Part shown: positions 1 to 9,325 of the stretch, one piece after another
Numbering within the stretch: position 1 is the first letter of the stretch
Layout of the letters: every line of letters begins with the position of its first letter
DNA from: Saccharicrinis fermentans DSM 9555 = JCM 21142
Lineage (GTDB): Bacteria > Bacteroidota > Bacteroidia > Bacteroidales > Marinilabiliaceae
NCBI RefSeq assembly: GCF_000517085.1
Contig: NZ_KI912107.1
Location: 5,763,980-5,827,979 of the forward strand
Direction of reading: 5' to 3'
DNA: 64,000 nucleotides
Made by a program: the position numbers and the translations under genes
Notes under the pieces: generated by a model
The model's input: the letters and a program-made list of their open reading frames with translations, nothing else
Told to the model about the DNA's origin: nothing
Database searches by the model: none

Positions 1-290
1 CGGATACTTCCGACGATTATAAGGGGATTGATAGTAAAATACTACTGAAAAGAACCATTGAGATAATACGGAACAAAGGATTCGAGATCGGTAATATTGA
101 TAGTACTATATGCCTCGAAAAACCCAAGTTAAAGTATTTGATTCCTGAAATGCAATCAGTTTTGGCCAATGTGTTGTCAATAGATTCGGAGGATATTGCC
201 ATAAAAGCAACTACAACTGAAAAACTTGGGTTCGTGGGTACACAAGAGGGTATTGCTGCTTATGCCACCGTGTTGATACAAAAGGATTAA
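1..290 (+). CDS. ispF: 2-C-methyl-D-erythritol 2,4-cyclodiphosphate synthase, 3' part
   Basis: This is the C-terminal 95 codons of an IspF protein; the start lies before the window. Reading from base 3, the visible protein begins DTSDDYKGIDS, continues with a segment ending in a PKL motif, and carries the family signature KATTTEKLGFVGTQEGIAA before the stop at 288-290. IspF makes the cyclic diphosphate in the non-mevalonate isoprenoid pathway and works as a cytosolic homotrimer; this is family knowledge. The stop is only 18 bases from the convergent end of comB, so the two genes share a very short 3' space. No frameshift is seen in the visible part. Confidence 0.93.
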   Translation, partial: DTSDDYKGIDSKILLKRTIEIIRNKGFEIGNIDSTICLEKPKLKYLIPEMQSVLANVLSIDSEDIAIKATTTEKLGFVGTQEGIAAYATVLIQKD

Positions 291-308
291 AGTGAAGATA
301 GCATAGGA

Positions 309-1025
309 CTATAAGCAGACCAAAGTGCCTTCATGGGTATAGGTCGGAATTACCTTTGTTATGTTCGATTGAAAGCAATATTCCAGGTCTTTGGTGGCAC
401 CTAATTTTTTTAGTCGCTTGAAGTGTTGCCCTTGGGATGCCAAAGCATGTAAATTATTTTTATTTTGCTCATATAAATGAGCCATGGCGATAGCTGCATC
501 ACTCAGGTCTGTATCGACGAGACCTTGTAGCTGGTGTGCTATTTTTCCTGCACAAAGTGAATCCTCCAGCGTGAATAGATTGTTCGACCCGGAAGCTACG
601 ATGACCACTTCTTCCTGTTTTTTTACTGCTTCAATGATGGCTTGGTCATTTAAGAATGAGCCAATTAAGAGTTGGGAGGCACTTCGGGAGTTTATAATAG
701 CTCGTGTACCATTGGTGGTTGTAATGATCAATGTTTTATCTTTTATGATTTCGGGTGGGTAAGAAAAGGGGGAGTTTCCGAAATCAAATCCTTCAATGGG
801 TATCGCATTGCGTTCGCCACCCAGTATCACATTTTCTTTTCCTATTTTTTTTTGCAAAGCAAAGGCCTCTTCTGGGTATAAAACAGGTATGATTTGATGG
901 GCTCCATTGGCTAATGCAGTAGTCATAACGGAGGTAGCCCTGAGTACATCTATTACAATTACGGTCTTTCCTTTTACTTTTTGAGGATATACCTCTTGGG
1001 CTGTTAGTATAATATCTAGTTTCAT
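309..1025 (-). CDS. comB: 2-phosphosulfolactate phosphatase family protein (ComB)
   Basis: The 238-residue protein has the ComB fold signature: an N-terminal VIVIDVLRATS segment with a metal-binding Asp, GGERNAIPIEGFDFGNSP near residues 69-86, and TTTNGTRAI near 103-111. ComB removes phosphate from 2-phosphosulfolactate, a coenzyme M step in archaea. Its role in Bacteroidota is unsettled and may concern sulfolactate or sulfonolipid metabolism (inference). The length is normal for the family. It is the last gene of a long minus-strand run, 86 bases after the MATE gene. That gap is filled by one copy of the MKRA leader element, whose reading-frame ATG lies exactly 90 bases before the comB ATG. 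Confidence 0.88.
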   Translation of the reverse strand: MKLDIILTAQEVYPQKVKGKTVIVIDVLRATSVMTTALANGAHQIIPVLYPEEAFALQKKIGKENVILGGERNAIPIEGFDFGNSPFSYPPEIIKDKTLIITTTNGTRAIINSRSASQLLIGSFLNDQAIIEAVKKQEEVVIVASGSNNLFTLEDSLCAGKIAHQLQGLVDTDLSDAAIAMAHLYEQNKNNLHALASQGQHFKRLKKLGATKDLEYCFQSNITKVIPTYTHEGTLVCL

Positions 1026-1115
1026 ATGTTTATAATTTGTTTCTTAATGGTCATATGGAACTCGCCGTGATAATCATTCACCTGTGTGAGAGATCACTCT
1101 CATGGCTCGTTTCAT
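1023..1115 (-). promoter_or_regulatory. MKRA leader element, copy 1, in the MATE-comB gap
   Basis: On the minus strand an ATG at 1115-1113 opens a 13-codon frame, MKRAMRVISHTGE, ending in TGA at 1076-1074. The same kind of element recurs near 32.4, 45.0 and 62.8 kb. The ATG overlaps the TGA of the MATE gene (ATGA), and the comB ATG follows exactly 90 bases later inside the same CATATGAAAC context. Seen: the repeat, the short frame and the spacing. Inferred: a translated leader peptide coupled to the upstream gene. Confidence 0.55.
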
Positions 1116-2503
1116 ATGTTTGTATCGTTGTGCTTGCTGTATTTGCTTAGCTTTTGGTAGGTGTTTTTAAATCTTATTTGTAGCAGAATACTTCCTGCCA
1201 TTAAGCCAGTGAGGTATCCAATCCAGATGCCTACTGGACCTAAATTTAATATGAAGGCGCAGATATATGAAATGGGTAGTGCCCATATGATCCAGATAAT
1301 AAATGCGATTACAGTAGGCATTTTTACATCTTCTAATCCTCGCAAGCTGCCTAGCCAAACCACCTGTAAACCATCGAATAACTGAAAAATACCAGCTACA
1401 ACCAACAGCTTGGATGCAATGGAAATCACATTTGGATCAGCCACAAATAGGGTGGGTAAAAAGTTGCGTAATGAAATAAAGAGAATGGCTGTAAAGACCA
1501 TAAATATGATCACCTTATGTATAATGGCATAGGCCGCATGCTTTAAGTGATTCCATTCTCCTGCTCCTAGATAATTGCTTACCTTGATGGTGGCTGCAGA
1601 CGCTAAACCGGTGGACATCATGTAGGTGACGCTGGCTATGGATATTGCAATTTGATGGGCTGCTATGGCTTTTTCACTGATCCATCCCATCATGATGGCG
1701 CCCATGCTAAAAGCAAAGACCTCAATGACCATTTGTCCTCCAATGGACAGTCCTGTTTTTATAATGGAGAAAACTTCTTGTATGTGAACTTTTGATTTTA
1801 TAAAGGCTTTTTTGTAACCCTTAAAAAAGGGTAGGTACATAAATGCTGCCACAAAAAGTAAGGGCATAATAATTCTTGAAATAAGTGTGGCCCAACCAGC
1901 ACCATCAATGCCTAGCTGGGGAAATCCTCCCTTGCCAAAAATTAATAGGTAGTTAAGCCTTAGGTTAATGATGTTGGCAGCAAGGGTGATGATCATGGCA
2001 ATTCTGGTATTTGCAATTCCTTCGGTAAATTGTTTGAATACCATAAAAATACTGAAGGGAAGAATAGATGAAACCAGAATTAAATAGTATGAGTTGGCCG
2101 TTTGTATCACAGCTTCGTCTTGTCCCATATAGGGCATGACGAAGGAAATACCATACATAACAAGTATCTGTAGTAATGCAAAAATAAGGTTTGCAGCTAA
2201 ACCTTGTTTTAACCAATAACCGCATTGGGTTGAGTTGGCTGCACCGTGTGCTTTTCCTATTAATGGGGTAATGGCAATGGATAAACCAATATTGACCACC
2301 AGTCCAATGATAAAGATGCTATTGGCAAAGGATACCGCAGCCAACTCGGTTGATCCCAGCTGTCCTACCATAATAGTGTCAGCCAAGCCAACTACCATTT
2401 GTCCGGCTTGTGATAATACCACAGGCAAAGCCAGTTTTAAATTAGGCCAATAGTGGGGTGAGTATTTTCGGTAAAAGGATTTGTTTAAATATTTTAGCAT
2501 CAT
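1112..2503 (-). CDS. MATE family multidrug/cation efflux transporter (NorM-like)
   Basis: This 463-residue inner-membrane protein has about twelve hydrophobic segments. It shows the MATE repeat pattern: LPVVLSQAGQMVVGLADTIMVGQLG near residues 28-52 and a second-half counterpart KTGLSIGGQMVIEVFAFSMGAIMMG. MATE proteins expel organic cations, drugs or metabolites in exchange for Na+ or H+; the substrate here cannot be read from sequence. It starts 4 bases after trmN6 ends, so it is cotranscribed and probably translationally coupled. Its TGA stop overlaps the ATG of a short leader frame before comB. Length is normal and no defect was seen. Confidence 0.92.
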   Translation of the reverse strand: MMLKYLNKSFYRKYSPHYWPNLKLALPVVLSQAGQMVVGLADTIMVGQLGSTELAAVSFANSIFIIGLVVNIGLSIAITPLIGKAHGAANSTQCGYWLKQGLAANLIFALLQILVMYGISFVMPYMGQDEAVIQTANSYYLILVSSILPFSIFMVFKQFTEGIANTRIAMIITLAANIINLRLNYLLIFGKGGFPQLGIDGAGWATLISRIIMPLLFVAAFMYLPFFKGYKKAFIKSKVHIQEVFSIIKTGLSIGGQMVIEVFAFSMGAIMMGWISEKAIAAHQIAISIASVTYMMSTGLASAATIKVSNYLGAGEWNHLKHAAYAIIHKVIIFMVFTAILFISLRNFLPTLFVADPNVISIASKLLVVAGIFQLFDGLQVVWLGSLRGLEDVKMPTVIAFIIWIIWALPISYICAFILNLGPVGIWIGYLTGLMAGSILLQIRFKNTYQKLSKYSKHNDTNI

Positions 2504-2507
2504 ACAT

Positions 2508-3218
2508 TTAAAAGGCCAAATAAAAATCTTTTGTTAAGATTTTATATTCTTCTGAATATTGGTGTCTTCCGAACATTTCTATAATAAGTTCATTTTGTAC
2601 TAATTGTTTGTGCATAAATGAAAATTCCAGTATCACTCTTTTGGGCGCTTTACTTGGGGTTGGTTTAACTCTTAATATGTTGTTTAAAATAAGTTTATGA
2701 TAGCTGGCCAGCTGATGTATGCTTTCCATCTCATCGGCTGGCAAAATTACACAAAATCTTCCTGTTTTCGACAGGTTTTTAATCACTCCTTGTATTAACT
2801 CGTGATAGCTTAAACTATCGGTATGTCGAGCCTGTGCTTTTTTTTGACATTGATTTTTTAATGCATGGTTGAAATAGGGAGGATTGCTGACAATGAGATC
2901 GTATTTTAGCTTGGGTTGATACGATTGTAGATTGCCATGAATGGCTTTTAATCGTTTTTTCCAAGCCGATTGCTGAAAGTTAATGAGGGCTTGCTGATAA
3001 GCTTGGTCATCTATGTCAATGGCATCAATGATGGCATGGTGGTTTCTTTGTGCCAGCATTAAGGCAATAAGGCCTGTTCCTGTTCCGATATCTAATATGT
3101 GTTTTGCTCCTTCAACAGGAGCCCAAGCGCCCAGTAAAACACCATCGGTACCCACTTTCATGGCGGCCAAATGCTGATTTACGGTAAAATGTTTAAAAGT
3201 AAAGTAGTTGTTGGCCAT
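2508..3218 (-). CDS. trmN6: tRNA1(Val) (adenine(37)-N6)-methyltransferase
   Basis: This 236-residue Rossmann methyltransferase has the SAM-binding motif DIGTGTG at residues 43-49 and the catalytic N6-adenine motif NPPY at 112-115, preceded by a typical KVGTDGVLLGAWA segment at 21-33. This combination marks the YfiC/TrmN6 family, which methylates A37 of tRNA1(Val) in the cytosol. It lies 2 bases after the TIGR02757 gene and 4 bases before the MATE gene in a tightly packed operon. Other NPPY methyltransferases acting on rRNA or protein are possible, but the N-terminal motif and length favour TrmN6. Confidence 0.88.
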   Translation of the reverse strand: MANNYFTFKHFTVNQHLAAMKVGTDGVLLGAWAPVEGAKHILDIGTGTGLIALMLAQRNHHAIIDAIDIDDQAYQQALINFQQSAWKKRLKAIHGNLQSYQPKLKYDLIVSNPPYFNHALKNQCQKKAQARHTDSLSYHELIQGVIKNLSKTGRFCVILPADEMESIHQLASYHKLILNNILRVKPTPSKAPKRVILEFSFMHKQLVQNELIIEMFGRHQYSEEYKILTKDFYLAF

Positions 3219-3220
3219 TG

Positions 3221-3982
3221 TTAAAATTTTTCAAAGACACCTAATCCAAATAGTGCATAATCGTACTTAATAGGGTCGGTGGTATCGAACTTTCGTAAAT
3301 TATTGGTGATTTCTTCCACCGCTTTCCAGTCGCTTTGTTTTCGGGTTAATAGATTTAGTTTTCTTCCTACATTGCCGGTATGTACGTCCAATGGCAGCAT
3401 TAGATGTGCGCTATTTATTTTTTTCCAGAGTCCAAAATCCACCTTCATCTTATCTTGCCTGACCATCCATCTAAGATACATGCAAATGCGTTTGGCAGAT
3501 GAGCCCTTAAGTACATTAGCTACATGTTTGGCGGTTCGTTGGGGGTCTTGAAATGATATGAATATCTTTCGAAAGTGAGCAATGGATTCTTGAATGTTTT
3601 GGTTGGGCAGATAGCCATCGGTGAAAACAGTCTCTAGTCCTCCATGGTTTAAGTAGATGTTGCGTAAGGCTTTTAGAAAATACCGCAAGTCTGCACCATT
3701 AAAAGTACGGTATACCGGACCGTCGGGGATGGACTCCACATCACCATCTATTACAAAATTGAAGGGTTCGTGCTGTAGTTTGTCTACTATTCGATGGCCG
3801 GCTTTAAGAATGGCCTGTCGTTGTCCCCACGAAATGGTAGCGGCGATAAAACCAGCTATCTCAATGTCTTCTTTTTGTGTAAAAAGTTTAGGTATGGATA
3901 TGGGGTCGGAGGCGATGAATGAGGGCGCATTATATTGTAGTACTTTTTCGTCTAAAAAAGTTTTAAGTTCTTGGTGCTTCAT
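3221..3982 (-). CDS. TIGR02757 (DUF2400) family protein of unknown function
   Basis: The 253-residue protein matches what I know of TIGR02757: an early IASDPISIPKLFTQKEDIEIAGFIAATISWGQR-like block (residues 23-56), a central block ending KGSSAKRICMYLRWMVRQD, and a late LPLDVHTGNVGRKL block. These conserved helices and the DVHTGNVGR motif recall helix-hairpin-helix DNA repair folds, but no activity has been shown to my knowledge. It has no signal peptide or membrane segment. It sits 6 bases after the LolD-like ATPase and 2 bases before trmN6. Widespread in Bacteroidota, it is probably a core gene. Confidence 0.82.
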   Translation of the reverse strand: MKHQELKTFLDEKVLQYNAPSFIASDPISIPKLFTQKEDIEIAGFIAATISWGQRQAILKAGHRIVDKLQHEPFNFVIDGDVESIPDGPVYRTFNGADLRYFLKALRNIYLNHGGLETVFTDGYLPNQNIQESIAHFRKIFISFQDPQRTAKHVANVLKGSSAKRICMYLRWMVRQDKMKVDFGLWKKINSAHLMLPLDVHTGNVGRKLNLLTRKQSDWKAVEEITNNLRKFDTTDPIKYDYALFGLGVFEKF

Positions 3983-3988
3983 CCGTAG

Positions 3989-4639
3989 TTATAGTACAAA
4001 TCCATCTTTCATTTTAATTTCTCGATCGCTCAGGTGAGCCAGGTGAAGGTCGTGGGTTACGATCACAAATGTTTGTTTAAATTCGTCTCTCAACTGAAAA
4101 AATAGTTTGTGTAGTTCTTCTTGGTTTTGAGAATCTAAGCTTCCGGTTGGCTCATCAGCAAAAACGACAGCTGGATTATTGATGAGCGCGCGGGCGATGG
4201 CCACTCTTTGTTTTTCTCCCCCGCTGAGCTCTGCAGGTTTATGTGTTTCTCTGTTATTAAGCTGTAAAAAAGATAGAAGGTAGCGTGCTTTTTCTTCACT
4301 TTTGGCTTTGTTTTTTCCTGCAATCAGTGCGGGTAGTGTGATATTCTCAATGGCATTAAACTCCGGTAAAAGTTGGTGGAATTGAAAGACAAATCCAATG
4401 TTCTCATTTCTGAATTGAGCCAGTTCTTTTTCAGACAAATCGCGGATGGAGGTATTGTTAATGATCACATCGCCGGCGTTGGGTTTATCCAAGGTGCCCA
4501 GGATCTGCAAAAGGGTGGTTTTTCCGGCACCGCTGGGGCCTACAATGGATACTACTTCACCACTATTAATATCTAGGTCAATGCCTTTTAAAACTTGCAG
4601 ATCACCAAATTGTTTTTTTATGCCTCTTGCTGAAATCAT
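3989..4639 (-). CDS. ABC transporter ATP-binding protein, LolD-like
   Basis: The 216-residue ATPase has Walker [10 protein letters not shown] at 34-42, the signature LSGGEKQR at 138-145, Walker [10 protein letters not shown] near 160-168 and the switch His in VTHD. The set matches the LolD/MacB/FtsE branch that powers lipoprotein release or mechanotransmission at the inner membrane. No permease gene is adjacent: its neighbours are a Na+/Ca2+ exchanger 12 bases upstream and the TIGR02757 gene 6 bases downstream. The partner permease therefore must lie elsewhere. All catalytic motifs are intact, in contrast to the ATPase at 11758. Confidence 0.87.
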   Translation of the reverse strand: MISARGIKKQFGDLQVLKGIDLDINSGEVVSIVGPSGAGKTTLLQILGTLDKPNAGDVIINNTSIRDLSEKELAQFRNENIGFVFQFHQLLPEFNAIENITLPALIAGKNKAKSEEKARYLLSFLQLNNRETHKPAELSGGEKQRVAIARALINNPAVVFADEPTGSLDSQNQEELHKLFFQLRDEFKQTFVIVTHDLHLAHLSDREIKMKDGFVL

Positions 4640-4651
4640 TTGCGTTGTTTG

Positions 4652-5587
4652 TTAGGTAAAAAGTATAATCATATATAATATATAGGTGCATATCATAATG
4701 AGGCCTTCCCATCTTGTGATGATGCTTCGCTTCATGGGCAGTAATGTTAAGAGTAGTAATATTGCCACTCCTATCATCCACCATATATCTACCGATATGA
4801 GTTCTTGAGAAACACCAATGGGCTTGAGTATGGATGTTATACCTAAGATAGCCAATATGTTAAAAATATTAGATCCGATGATATTGCCGATGGAAATAGC
4901 GGTTTCTTTTTTTAAGGCGGCTATGATAGATGTAGCTAGTTCTGGTACACTGGTGCCAAAAGCGACCACTGAAATACCAATGACGCGTTCACTAATATTA
5001 AACCCTTTGGCTATTTCAATCACACCTTTTACCAGCAATTCAGATCCGAAATAGAGACCTATGGCAGCGATAGACAGTAATCCAATAGCGGATATCATTT
5101 TCATGTCAGGAGCCAGGATGATCTCTCCCGATCTACCCATCTTCTGGCGTGATTTATATACCGAATAGAACAAATACAGGGAAATAAAAACCATAAACAG
5201 GATGCCTTCGTACAGTTCTAGTTTGTGATTTTGCACAAACAATAGAAACAGGAGGGAGGCGATGAGCATGATAAGCCAATCAAAGAAAACAGAGCTGTCT
5301 TTTTTAACACTAATGGGCATGATTAGCGCTACCATGCCGAGTACCAATGCTATATTGGCAATGTTAGATCCGATGACATTCCCAACAGAGATGTCAGGTA
5401 CACCATCAAATACGGCGTTAAGACTGACGATTAGTTCCGGAGCTGATGTGCCAAAAGCAACTACCGTGATACCTGCCACTAAGGTGGATATTTTGAAATG
5501 TCTGGCAATTTGAACGCTGGCTTTCACCAACCAGTTGCCACTAAAAAAAAGCAGGACAAATCCTGCTAGTACCATTAAAAATGCCAT
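4652..5587 (-). CDS. Calcium/sodium antiporter of the CaCA family (YrbG-like)
   Basis: This 311-residue inner-membrane protein has about ten hydrophobic segments and the two inverted alpha repeats of the family. Repeat one reads FGTSAPELIVSL followed by GNVIGSNIANI; repeat two reads FGTSVPELATSI followed by GNIIGSNIFNI. The Glu in each TSxPEL motif is the expected ion ligand. The family exchanges Na+ or H+ for Ca2+ across the cytoplasmic membrane. It lies 15 bases after tatA and 12 bases before the LolD-like gene, so it belongs to the same operon. The size is normal for the bacterial YrbG group. Confidence 0.92.
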   Translation of the reverse strand: MAFLMVLAGFVLLFFSGNWLVKASVQIARHFKISTLVAGITVVAFGTSAPELIVSLNAVFDGVPDISVGNVIGSNIANIALVLGMVALIMPISVKKDSSVFFDWLIMLIASLLFLLFVQNHKLELYEGILFMVFISLYLFYSVYKSRQKMGRSGEIILAPDMKMISAIGLLSIAAIGLYFGSELLVKGVIEIAKGFNISERVIGISVVAFGTSVPELATSIIAALKKETAISIGNIIGSNIFNILAILGITSILKPIGVSQELISVDIWWMIGVAILLLLTLLPMKRSIITRWEGLIMICTYILYMIILFT

Positions 5588-5602
5588 CTTATTTTTTCTT
5601 GT

Positions 5603-6022
5603 CTATTTGGTTTGCTTCGAATTGGTTTTCTTGGGACGTGGCTGCGCCATACTTTTAATATCTGATTTAGCTTCTGGTTCGGGGCTATTTTCTTCCAGTG
5701 TATGAGCTGCTTCCGGGGTGCTATTTTCCTCTTCATCTATCTCCTCGTAGGGATCATAGTCCTTGGTTTCTGAAATAGTATCACCTATCTCATGGATGTG
5801 ATGGTTGATATCCCTTTTGCTTTCTTCCAGGTCTTGTTTAAACTCGTCGGCCCCTTCTCTAAACTCACGTTTAATATCATCGGTTGCTCTGCGGAATTCA
5901 TTCATACCTTTACCTAGCATTCGGGCTAGCTCAGGAATCTTATTGGCGCCAAACAATACCAATACCGCAACCAACACGATAAAAATTTCTCCTCCTCCAA
6001 ATGAAAACAAAGCAAAATACAT
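5603..6022 (-). CDS. tatA: Sec-independent protein translocase subunit TatA/TatE
   Basis: The 139-residue protein has the TatA layout: a single membrane helix at about residues 10-24, the hinge motif LFGANKIPEL at 23-32, an amphipathic helix, then a long charged, acidic tail that ends in a Lys-rich stretch. TatA forms the pore part of the twin-arginine pathway in the inner membrane. The tail is longer than in E. coli TatA, as is common in Bacteroidota. It is the first gene of the seven-gene minus-strand run down to comB. Upstream lies the terminator that follows secDF. No tatC is visible in the window. Confidence 0.9.
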   Translation of the reverse strand: MYFALFSFGGGEIFIVLVAVLVLFGANKIPELARMLGKGMNEFRRATDDIKREFREGADEFKQDLEESKRDINHHIHEIGDTISETKDYDPYEEIDEEENSTPEAAHTLEENSPEPEAKSDIKSMAQPRPKKTNSKQTK

Positions 6023-6060
6023 ATTTTTATTTTTTTGTGTATTTAATTAGCCCAAAGATA

Positions 6061-6102
6061 ATAAAAACAAAACACCCTTTAAACATAAAGGTTTAAAGGG
6101 TG
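6061..6102 (-). terminator. Intrinsic terminator after secDF
   Basis: A perfect 12-bp stem, CACCCTTTAAAC (6073-6084) with GTTTAAAGGGTG (6091-6102), encloses a 6-base loop. On the minus strand it is followed by TTTTGTTTTTATT. This is a textbook Rho-independent terminator. It separates secDF from the tatA operon. Confidence 0.9.
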
Positions 6103-6126
6103 CAAGTATTATAAGTTAATGGAAGC

Positions 6127-9100
6127 TTATTTCTTAGCTTTCAGGTTCTTTTTATTTCTAGCGTCAATAACAGAAAAAGCAACAGGAGTTGCGATGAACA
6201 ATGAAGAGTAGGTACCAACAACAACACCTAGCATCAATGCAAAAACAAAACCTTGAATTACTTCACCTCCAAATAAGAAGATCACCAATAATACTACAAA
6301 AGTAGTTAACGATGTATTGATGGTACGACTAATTGTGGAGTTAAGAGCTGAATCGACTACTTCTACCTTATCGCGTTTAGGATGCAATCCTAAATATTCT
6401 CTGATACGGTCAAATACAACCACGGTATCATTGATTGAGTATCCAATTACCGTCAATATGGCCGCAATAAAGGCCTGGTCAATTTCAAGACTAAATGGTA
6501 CGATGCTGTATAGCATAGAGAATACGCCCAGTACAACAATCACATCATGCATCAAGGCAATCAAGGCTCCTAAGCCATATTCCCAGTTGCGGAAACGGAT
6601 AAGTATATATAAGAAGATTACAAGAAGTGAGAATGCAATTGCACTATATGCTTTTGTTTTAATATCAGTAGCAATGGTTGGTCCCACCTTTTGTGAACTC
6701 ATACGGTAATCATTGATGAACGCTTCAAAAGTTACATCGGCGCCTAAAGTAGTTTTTAATCCATTAAAGAGTTTTTCTTCGATGGTATTGTCTACTTCCG
6801 TTCCATTCTCTTCAATCATAAAGTTAGTAGCAATTCTTACTTGATTTTCACCACCAAAAGTTTTTACTTCAACGTGAGCTCCTTCAAATTCTACTGCCAA
6901 TGACTTTTGAATATCTGATGCAGAAACATTTTCATCAAAGCGAACCACATAAGTACGTCCTCCAGAGAAGTCGATACCTAATTTGAGTCCATGCATAGCT
7001 AGTGAGGCAATACTAGCCAGAATAACAACTCCGGAAATAACAAAGAATGCTTTCTTTTTCTCCAAGAATTTAACTTTGGTATTCTTCATGAATCCATTGG
7101 TTAGCTTGGTGCCGAATTTAACGTCAATCTTTTTACCCAATAACCATTCATAGGTTAAGCGCGTGATAAAGATGGCCGAGAAGAAGGATGTAGCAATACC
7201 AATCATTAGTGTAGTTGCAAAACCTTTAATTGGGCCTGTACCAAAAATAAATAGAATGATACCTGTTAAAAAGGTGGTTATGTTGGAGTCAATAATTGCT
7301 GAGAATGCGTTTTTATAACCATCTGTGATTGCCAGACGAACACCCTTACCAGCCGACATTTCCTCACGGATACGTTCGTAAATAAGTACGTTGGCATCTA
7401 CCGACATACCAATGGTTAGTACAATACCTGCTATACCTGGTAGTGTCAACACCGCACCAAAGGAGGCTAGCACACCCATGATGAAGAACATGTTCGCCAA
7501 TAGCGCAAGGTCAGATACCAATCCGGCTTTGAAACCATAGAAGAAAATCATGTATAATAACACGGCAAGGAATGCCCATAGGAACGATGAAAGGCCGGAA
7601 CTAACAGCCTCAGCTCCCAAAGAAGGTCCTACTACAGTATCCTCTACAATACGCGCTGGTGCAGGAAGTTTACCTGATTTTAATATGTTGGCAAGGTCTT
7701 TTGCTTCTTCGGGAGTGAAGTTTCCGGTTATGGAACTTCTACCACCTTTAATTTCTACGTTTACGGTAGGGTAACTATATACGTAACCATCTAAAACAAT
7801 AGCTATTGATTTGCCTATGTTTTCTTTGGTAAGTCGAGCCCATACGTTGGCACCTTCGGTGTTCATACCCATGCTGATTTCATAGTCTCCGCGTTGCCCT
7901 GTTTCGGCACGAGCACTGGTCACCACATCGCCTTCCAAAGGAGGACGGCCGTCTTGACTTGATACCTTTATTGCTAAGAGCTCATAAATCTCCTCTTTGC
8001 TGGTTGTTCCGTCGGCTAGTTTTCTTTTAGGAAGTGGTTTTACTCCCCACATAAATTTCACATTCTTTGGAAATAAAGCACGTACGTGTTCGTTTTGTAA
8101 GTAGGCATTTACCTTTGATGTATCTTTGGCCAAGGAATAACCAACAAGTGGTCCTTGTTGACGTTGATTGGGCGTAAGAACGCTAAAAAGTGACCTGCTC
8201 ATCTCTTGAGCAGCCAATGAGTCAACTTGAGTGCTGTCAGCATCCAACTGGCTCAATAGATCGCTGGTAGTATCTTCTGCAGGTTTAACAGCCTCTGTTT
8301 CCTGTGGTGTTGAACTTACTTGGTTTGCTTTTTCCAGTTCAGCCTTTGCTGTTTCTATTTCAATGACTTTTTGATTGGCATTAATCAAGTTCTGAACCAA
8401 TTCACTAATTTCATAGGTCTGCCAGAATTCCAGACTTGCTGTTCCTTGTAATAGTTTACGAACCCTTTGAGGATCCTTAACTCCGGGAAGCTCAACCAAC
8501 ACACGACCTGCTTTTTCAAGTTGTTGTATGTTAGGTTGTGTTACACCAAAACGGTCAATACGTGTGCGTAGAATATTAAAGGCATTGTCGATAGCACTGG
8601 ACGCTTCTTCTCTGATCACCTTGATAACATCTTCATTGGAAGTGTTATAGTCGATCCTGCCCTTTAGTTCAACAGTGTTGAAGATGGCTGCTAATCGTGC
8701 TTCGCTATCTAACTCTTTAAACGCACTATAAAATAGTGTGATAAAATCTTGCGATGTTGTTTTTTCCTTTTGTTCAGCTATTTGTAAAGCCTCGTTAAAT
8801 GTAGGGTCTGTGTTGTAATTGGAAAGGGCTTTTAGGATATCGGCCACTTTTACCTCAAGGATAAGGTTCATACCCCCTTTAAGGTCAAGACCAAAGTTGA
8901 TTTCCTTTTCTTTACACTCTTTGTAAGTGTATTTCCTTAATCCTAAGAAATTGTATACTGGTTCGTTAGCAATTGAATCCAGATAATTGATTTCTGCTTG
9001 CGGATCGCCCAATGCAATTTCTTTTGCCTCATTTTCCACCTGTCTGGTTTGATAGGTAAATATCAACTGATATAAGCTTACCAAAGCCAGAAGGATGGCA

Positions 9101-9129
9101 AAAACCCTGATTGCTCCTTTGTTTTGCAT
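6127..9129 (-). CDS. secDF: Protein translocase subunit SecDF (fused SecD and SecF)
   Basis: One frame of 1000 residues joins SecD and SecF, a fusion common in Bacteroidota. It begins with a membrane anchor at about 9-26, then a large periplasmic domain containing FGLDLKGGMNLILEV and the P1-head region. The first six-helix bundle follows near 515-690 with SVDANVLIYERIREE. The SecF half starts with GLKLGIDFSGGRTYVV and has the second bundle with SINDTVVVFDRIREYL. SecDF uses the proton gradient to pull secreted proteins across the inner membrane. It is a single transcription unit with its own terminator; 196 bases separate it from the ABC permease gene upstream. It supports the heavy secretion load implied by the rest of the window. 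Confidence 0.96.
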   Translation of the reverse strand: MQNKGAIRVFAILLALVSLYQLIFTYQTRQVENEAKEIALGDPQAEINYLDSIANEPVYNFLGLRKYTYKECKEKEINFGLDLKGGMNLILEVKVADILKALSNYNTDPTFNEALQIAEQKEKTTSQDFITLFYSAFKELDSEARLAAIFNTVELKGRIDYNTSNEDVIKVIREEASSAIDNAFNILRTRIDRFGVTQPNIQQLEKAGRVLVELPGVKDPQRVRKLLQGTASLEFWQTYEISELVQNLINANQKVIEIETAKAELEKANQVSSTPQETEAVKPAEDTTSDLLSQLDADSTQVDSLAAQEMSRSLFSVLTPNQRQQGPLVGYSLAKDTSKVNAYLQNEHVRALFPKNVKFMWGVKPLPKRKLADGTTSKEEIYELLAIKVSSQDGRPPLEGDVVTSARAETGQRGDYEISMGMNTEGANVWARLTKENIGKSIAIVLDGYVYSYPTVNVEIKGGRSSITGNFTPEEAKDLANILKSGKLPAPARIVEDTVVGPSLGAEAVSSGLSSFLWAFLAVLLYMIFFYGFKAGLVSDLALLANMFFIMGVLASFGAVLTLPGIAGIVLTIGMSVDANVLIYERIREEMSAGKGVRLAITDGYKNAFSAIIDSNITTFLTGIILFIFGTGPIKGFATTLMIGIATSFFSAIFITRLTYEWLLGKKIDVKFGTKLTNGFMKNTKVKFLEKKKAFFVISGVVILASIASLAMHGLKLGIDFSGGRTYVVRFDENVSASDIQKSLAVEFEGAHVEVKTFGGENQVRIATNFMIEENGTEVDNTIEEKLFNGLKTTLGADVTFEAFINDYRMSSQKVGPTIATDIKTKAYSAIAFSLLVIFLYILIRFRNWEYGLGALIALMHDVIVVLGVFSMLYSIVPFSLEIDQAFIAAILTVIGYSINDTVVVFDRIREYLGLHPKRDKVEVVDSALNSTISRTINTSLTTFVVLLVIFLFGGEVIQGFVFALMLGVVVGTYSSLFIATPVAFSVIDARNKKNLKAKK

Positions 9130-9325
9130 CTGTACTTAAGATTTATTTGTATTGTAGTATTAAATTTGATTCTATTCACTAGAATTGCGCAAATATATTG
9201 TTTTTTTTTAGAAATACCTCCTGATATATTATAAGCCTATTTATTTAGATTTGATTTGTTCTAAATTAATGGAGAATATATGTTCGTCAGCATGCCTGAT
9301 GCTAATAGATGGATGCATACCTTCT

